Part shown: positions 62,669-64,000 of the stretch, piece by piece
Position numbering within the stretch: position 1 is the first letter of the stretch
Layout: each line of letters begins with the position of its first letter
Assembly: GCF_042853465.1 (NCBI RefSeq)
Contig: NZ_AP031497.1
Coordinates: 4,365,218 to 4,429,217, forward strand
Reading direction: 5' to 3'
Length of the DNA stretch: 64,000 nt
Origin: Simiduia litorea
Lineage (GTDB): Bacteria > Pseudomonadota > Gammaproteobacteria > Pseudomonadales > Cellvibrionaceae
Translations under genes and position numbers: made by a program
Notes under the pieces: model-generated
Seen by the model: only the letters and a program-made list of their open reading frames with translations
What the model was told of the DNA's origin: nothing
The model's database searches: none

Positions 62669-62903
62669 GTTGTTTGCCGTTATCGGAATGAGTATCGGGT
62701 ACCGGGTCAAAACCACCCGCGTGCCAAGGGTGGCATTTTATAAGGCGGGCGAACATTAAATAACCCCCTTTTATAACACCGTGCTTATTTATTGCTTCTT
62801 CTGCGTAATAGGAGCAGGTTGGATGGAACCGACATTGGTTGCCGACCCAGGGGCTAAGCAGAAAACGGTAGATTTTAATCAATCTAACCATTACCCATTT
62901 CAT
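62649..62903 (-). CDS. yidD: Membrane protein insertion efficiency factor YidD
   Basis: An 84-residue protein with the YidD signature LIKIYRFLLSPWVGNQCRFHPTCSYYAEEAI, including the paired cysteines. It overlaps rnpA by 4 bp and yidC by 20 bp, so it is translationally coupled within the rpmH operon. Confidence 0.95.
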   Translation of the reverse strand: MKWVMVRLIKIYRFLLSPWVGNQCRFHPTCSYYAEEAINKHGVIKGGYLMFARLIKCHPWHAGGFDPVPDTHSDNGKQHEKRLD

Positions 62904-63271
62904 GTTTGTGCTGCTTCTTTCGCTTTTTTCGCCAGGCGCTTCAGTTGTTGTTCTAGTTGCTTCGTTATTGTCTCGTTGTCGAGCTTATCTAAACCTCGAC
63001 GAGTCAAGAATACGCAGTCGATAGGGGGGAGCTCATGTTGTAAATGGCGAAATGCTTCGCGCACGAGTCGCTTTATGCGATTGCGTTGAACAGCAAGCTT
63101 GATATTTTTTTTAGCGATAACTAAACCGAGTCGCGGTGCCGAAAGCCCGTTACTGGATGCCAAAAACATAAAATATTGATGTGAAGCACGAAAGGTTGCC
63201 TGATCGAAAACAGGCTTGAAGTCACTGGGGGTCAGTAGACGCAGCGATTTGCTGAACGTAAAACTGGGCAC
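62900..63271 (-). CDS. rnpA: Ribonuclease P protein component
   Basis: A 123-residue protein subunit of RNase P, which trims tRNA precursors. The diagnostic RNR motif is VQRNRIKRLVREAFRH near residue 60. The start is GTG at 63271 with GAGG 7 bases upstream. It overlaps yidD and lies 20 bp after rpmH. The C-terminal 30 residues are lysine-rich. Confidence 0.95.
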   Translation of the reverse strand: MPSFTFSKSLRLLTPSDFKPVFDQATFRASHQYFMFLASSNGLSAPRLGLVIAKKNIKLAVQRNRIKRLVREAFRHLQHELPPIDCVFLTRRGLDKLDNETITKQLEQQLKRLAKKAKEAAQT

Positions 63272-63291
63272 CCCAGAACCTCGAGAGGTGA

Positions 63292-63429
63292 TTAAGCAGC
63301 TACCAGTTGCTTACGACCTTTGGAGCGACGTGCTGCCAGAACCTTGCGACCGCCTTTGGTAGCCATGCGAGCACGGAAACCGTGAACTCGAGCGCGCTTT
63401 AGGTTGCTGGGCTGAAATGTTCTTTTCAT
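63292..63429 (-). CDS. rpmH: 50S ribosomal protein L34
   Basis: A 45-residue basic protein: MKRTFQPSNLKRARVHGF, then RARMATKGGRKVLAARRSKGRK, a full match to L34 (46 residues in E. coli). It is the first gene of the operon, next to the origin. This gene is too short for most length cut-offs but is certain. Confidence 0.97.
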   Translation of the reverse strand: MKRTFQPSNLKRARVHGFRARMATKGGRKVLAARRSKGRKQLVAA

Positions 63430-64000
63430 GGAACTAAAACCTGCCAAATATTGAGCTTGGATATCAACGCGTTTGGTCTATCTACGGAAATAAATTTACC
63501 GGAACGCGAAAAGAGGGCGGATTCTAAAGAATTGTTGCCGGTAAAGCAATCAGCAAGCGTAGATAATTCGTGGCTTTAGCGATTATTTTCAACGCTTTTT
63601 CTAACACCACTACATCTTGTGGTAGCTATTAATACGAGCAACTAGTTCACTATTTACTGACTGGTTTTTCATGTTTTATACACAGGGTTATCAACAGGGT
63701 TGGTTGGTGTTGTAAACAGGTTTGGGTGATGGAGCTGTTCGTATTAATATGGCGATTATTTTCACAAGCTATTGATATATATAGATTTAAATAACGATTT
63801 TTAAAAAACTAACCGGTTACTTGTGGATAACTATGGTAGTTAGTTAGGCTGCGGGTTAGAATACGCAGCTCAAATCAGACGTGGTTTATCGCTGCGCTCT
63901 GGGGCAGGTTAGGCTGCCACTCTCTTGTTATGTGCACATAAAAGTCGATCGTCCTTTTGGGGTTTAGGTTCGTCATAATAAGTGCATTAACAAGGCGCGA
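63430..64000. other. Candidate oriC upstream of rpmH
   Basis: DnaA boxes: TTATACACA (63676-63684), TTATCAACA with one mismatch (63688-63696) and the complement of TTATCCACA (63822-63830). An A/T-rich stretch at about 63770-63810 could be the unwinding element. A perfect 14-bp palindrome TTATGTGCACATAA lies at 63928-63941. Pseudomonads have their oriC between rpmH and dnaA, so dnaA should follow beyond 64000. No coding sequence is seen here. Confidence 0.75.

Noticed and set aside
63928..63941. Palindrome TTATGTGCACATAA as a DnaA box pair
   Set aside because: Each half differs from TTATNCACA at two places. It may be an operator near the expected dnaA promoter, but I cannot support a DnaA call.

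Overview
This window is the left flank of a chromosomal replication origin in a marine-type gammaproteobacterium, most like the Cellvibrionales or Pseudomonadales. The evidence for this is gene order. The block ridA, oxyR-recG, an HDOD protein, HU, ubiC-ubiA, phoB-phoR, a CheY-like regulator and phoU-pstBACS follows the order I know from Pseudomonas. The right end carries the classic origin set atpCDGAHFEBI-parB-parA-rsmG-mnmG-mnmE-yidC-yidD-rnpA-rpmH, followed by DnaA boxes; dnaA itself should lie just past base 64000. I see no tRNA, rRNA, CRISPR array or intact insertion sequence. Species-level naming is not possible from the sequence alone.

Layout. 1-9.2 kb: housekeeping (RidA, a SDR protein, OxyR with both redox cysteines, RecG, an HDOD/YbaK-like fusion, a glutamate/dicarboxylate symporter, HU, UbiC, UbiA). 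9.2-21.9 kb: the phosphate regulon. PhoB/PhoR sit behind three tandem 11-bp Pho-box units, and pstS-pstC-pstA-pstB-phoU (minus strand) sit behind four units; between the two lie a COG3146 acyltransferase-like protein, a DUF938 methyltransferase, a response regulator, YaaA and small proteins. 21.9-25.5 kb: a TRAP transporter (DctQM, with DctP convergent) and a YciA-type thioesterase. 25.5-28.7 kb: UvrD and a HexR-type regulator, with a candidate HexR operator between them.

28.7-35.3 kb is the accessory part. It has a PEP-CTERM-like secreted protein; a 1.7-kb stretch in which reading the minus strand in all frames shows a decayed gene of about 240 codons, broken by three frameshifts, followed by a decayed small secreted protein (the pair resembles a toxin/immunity couple); a CASTOR/POLLUX-type ion channel with an added N-terminal domain; a membrane ankyrin-repeat protein; and an orphan periplasmic binding protein. 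35.5-42.9 kb is a nine-gene Mrp-type Na+/H+ antiporter operon of unusual make-up: a truncated MrpA tail fused to MrpB, and three separate NuoL/M/N-like subunits, the last of which lacks a conserved membrane lysine.

43-64 kb: a Rap1a/Tai-like small protein, glmS, glmU, the F1Fo ATP synthase (c-subunit with Asp58, so proton-coupled), chromosome partition genes, tRNA-modification genes and the YidC/RNase P/L34 set. Nearly all genes from 35.5 to 63.4 kb are on the minus strand, away from the origin, as expected for leftward replication. DnaA boxes occur in two separate AT-rich gaps, upstream of mnmG (59.0-59.5 kb) and upstream of rpmH (63.4-64.0 kb).
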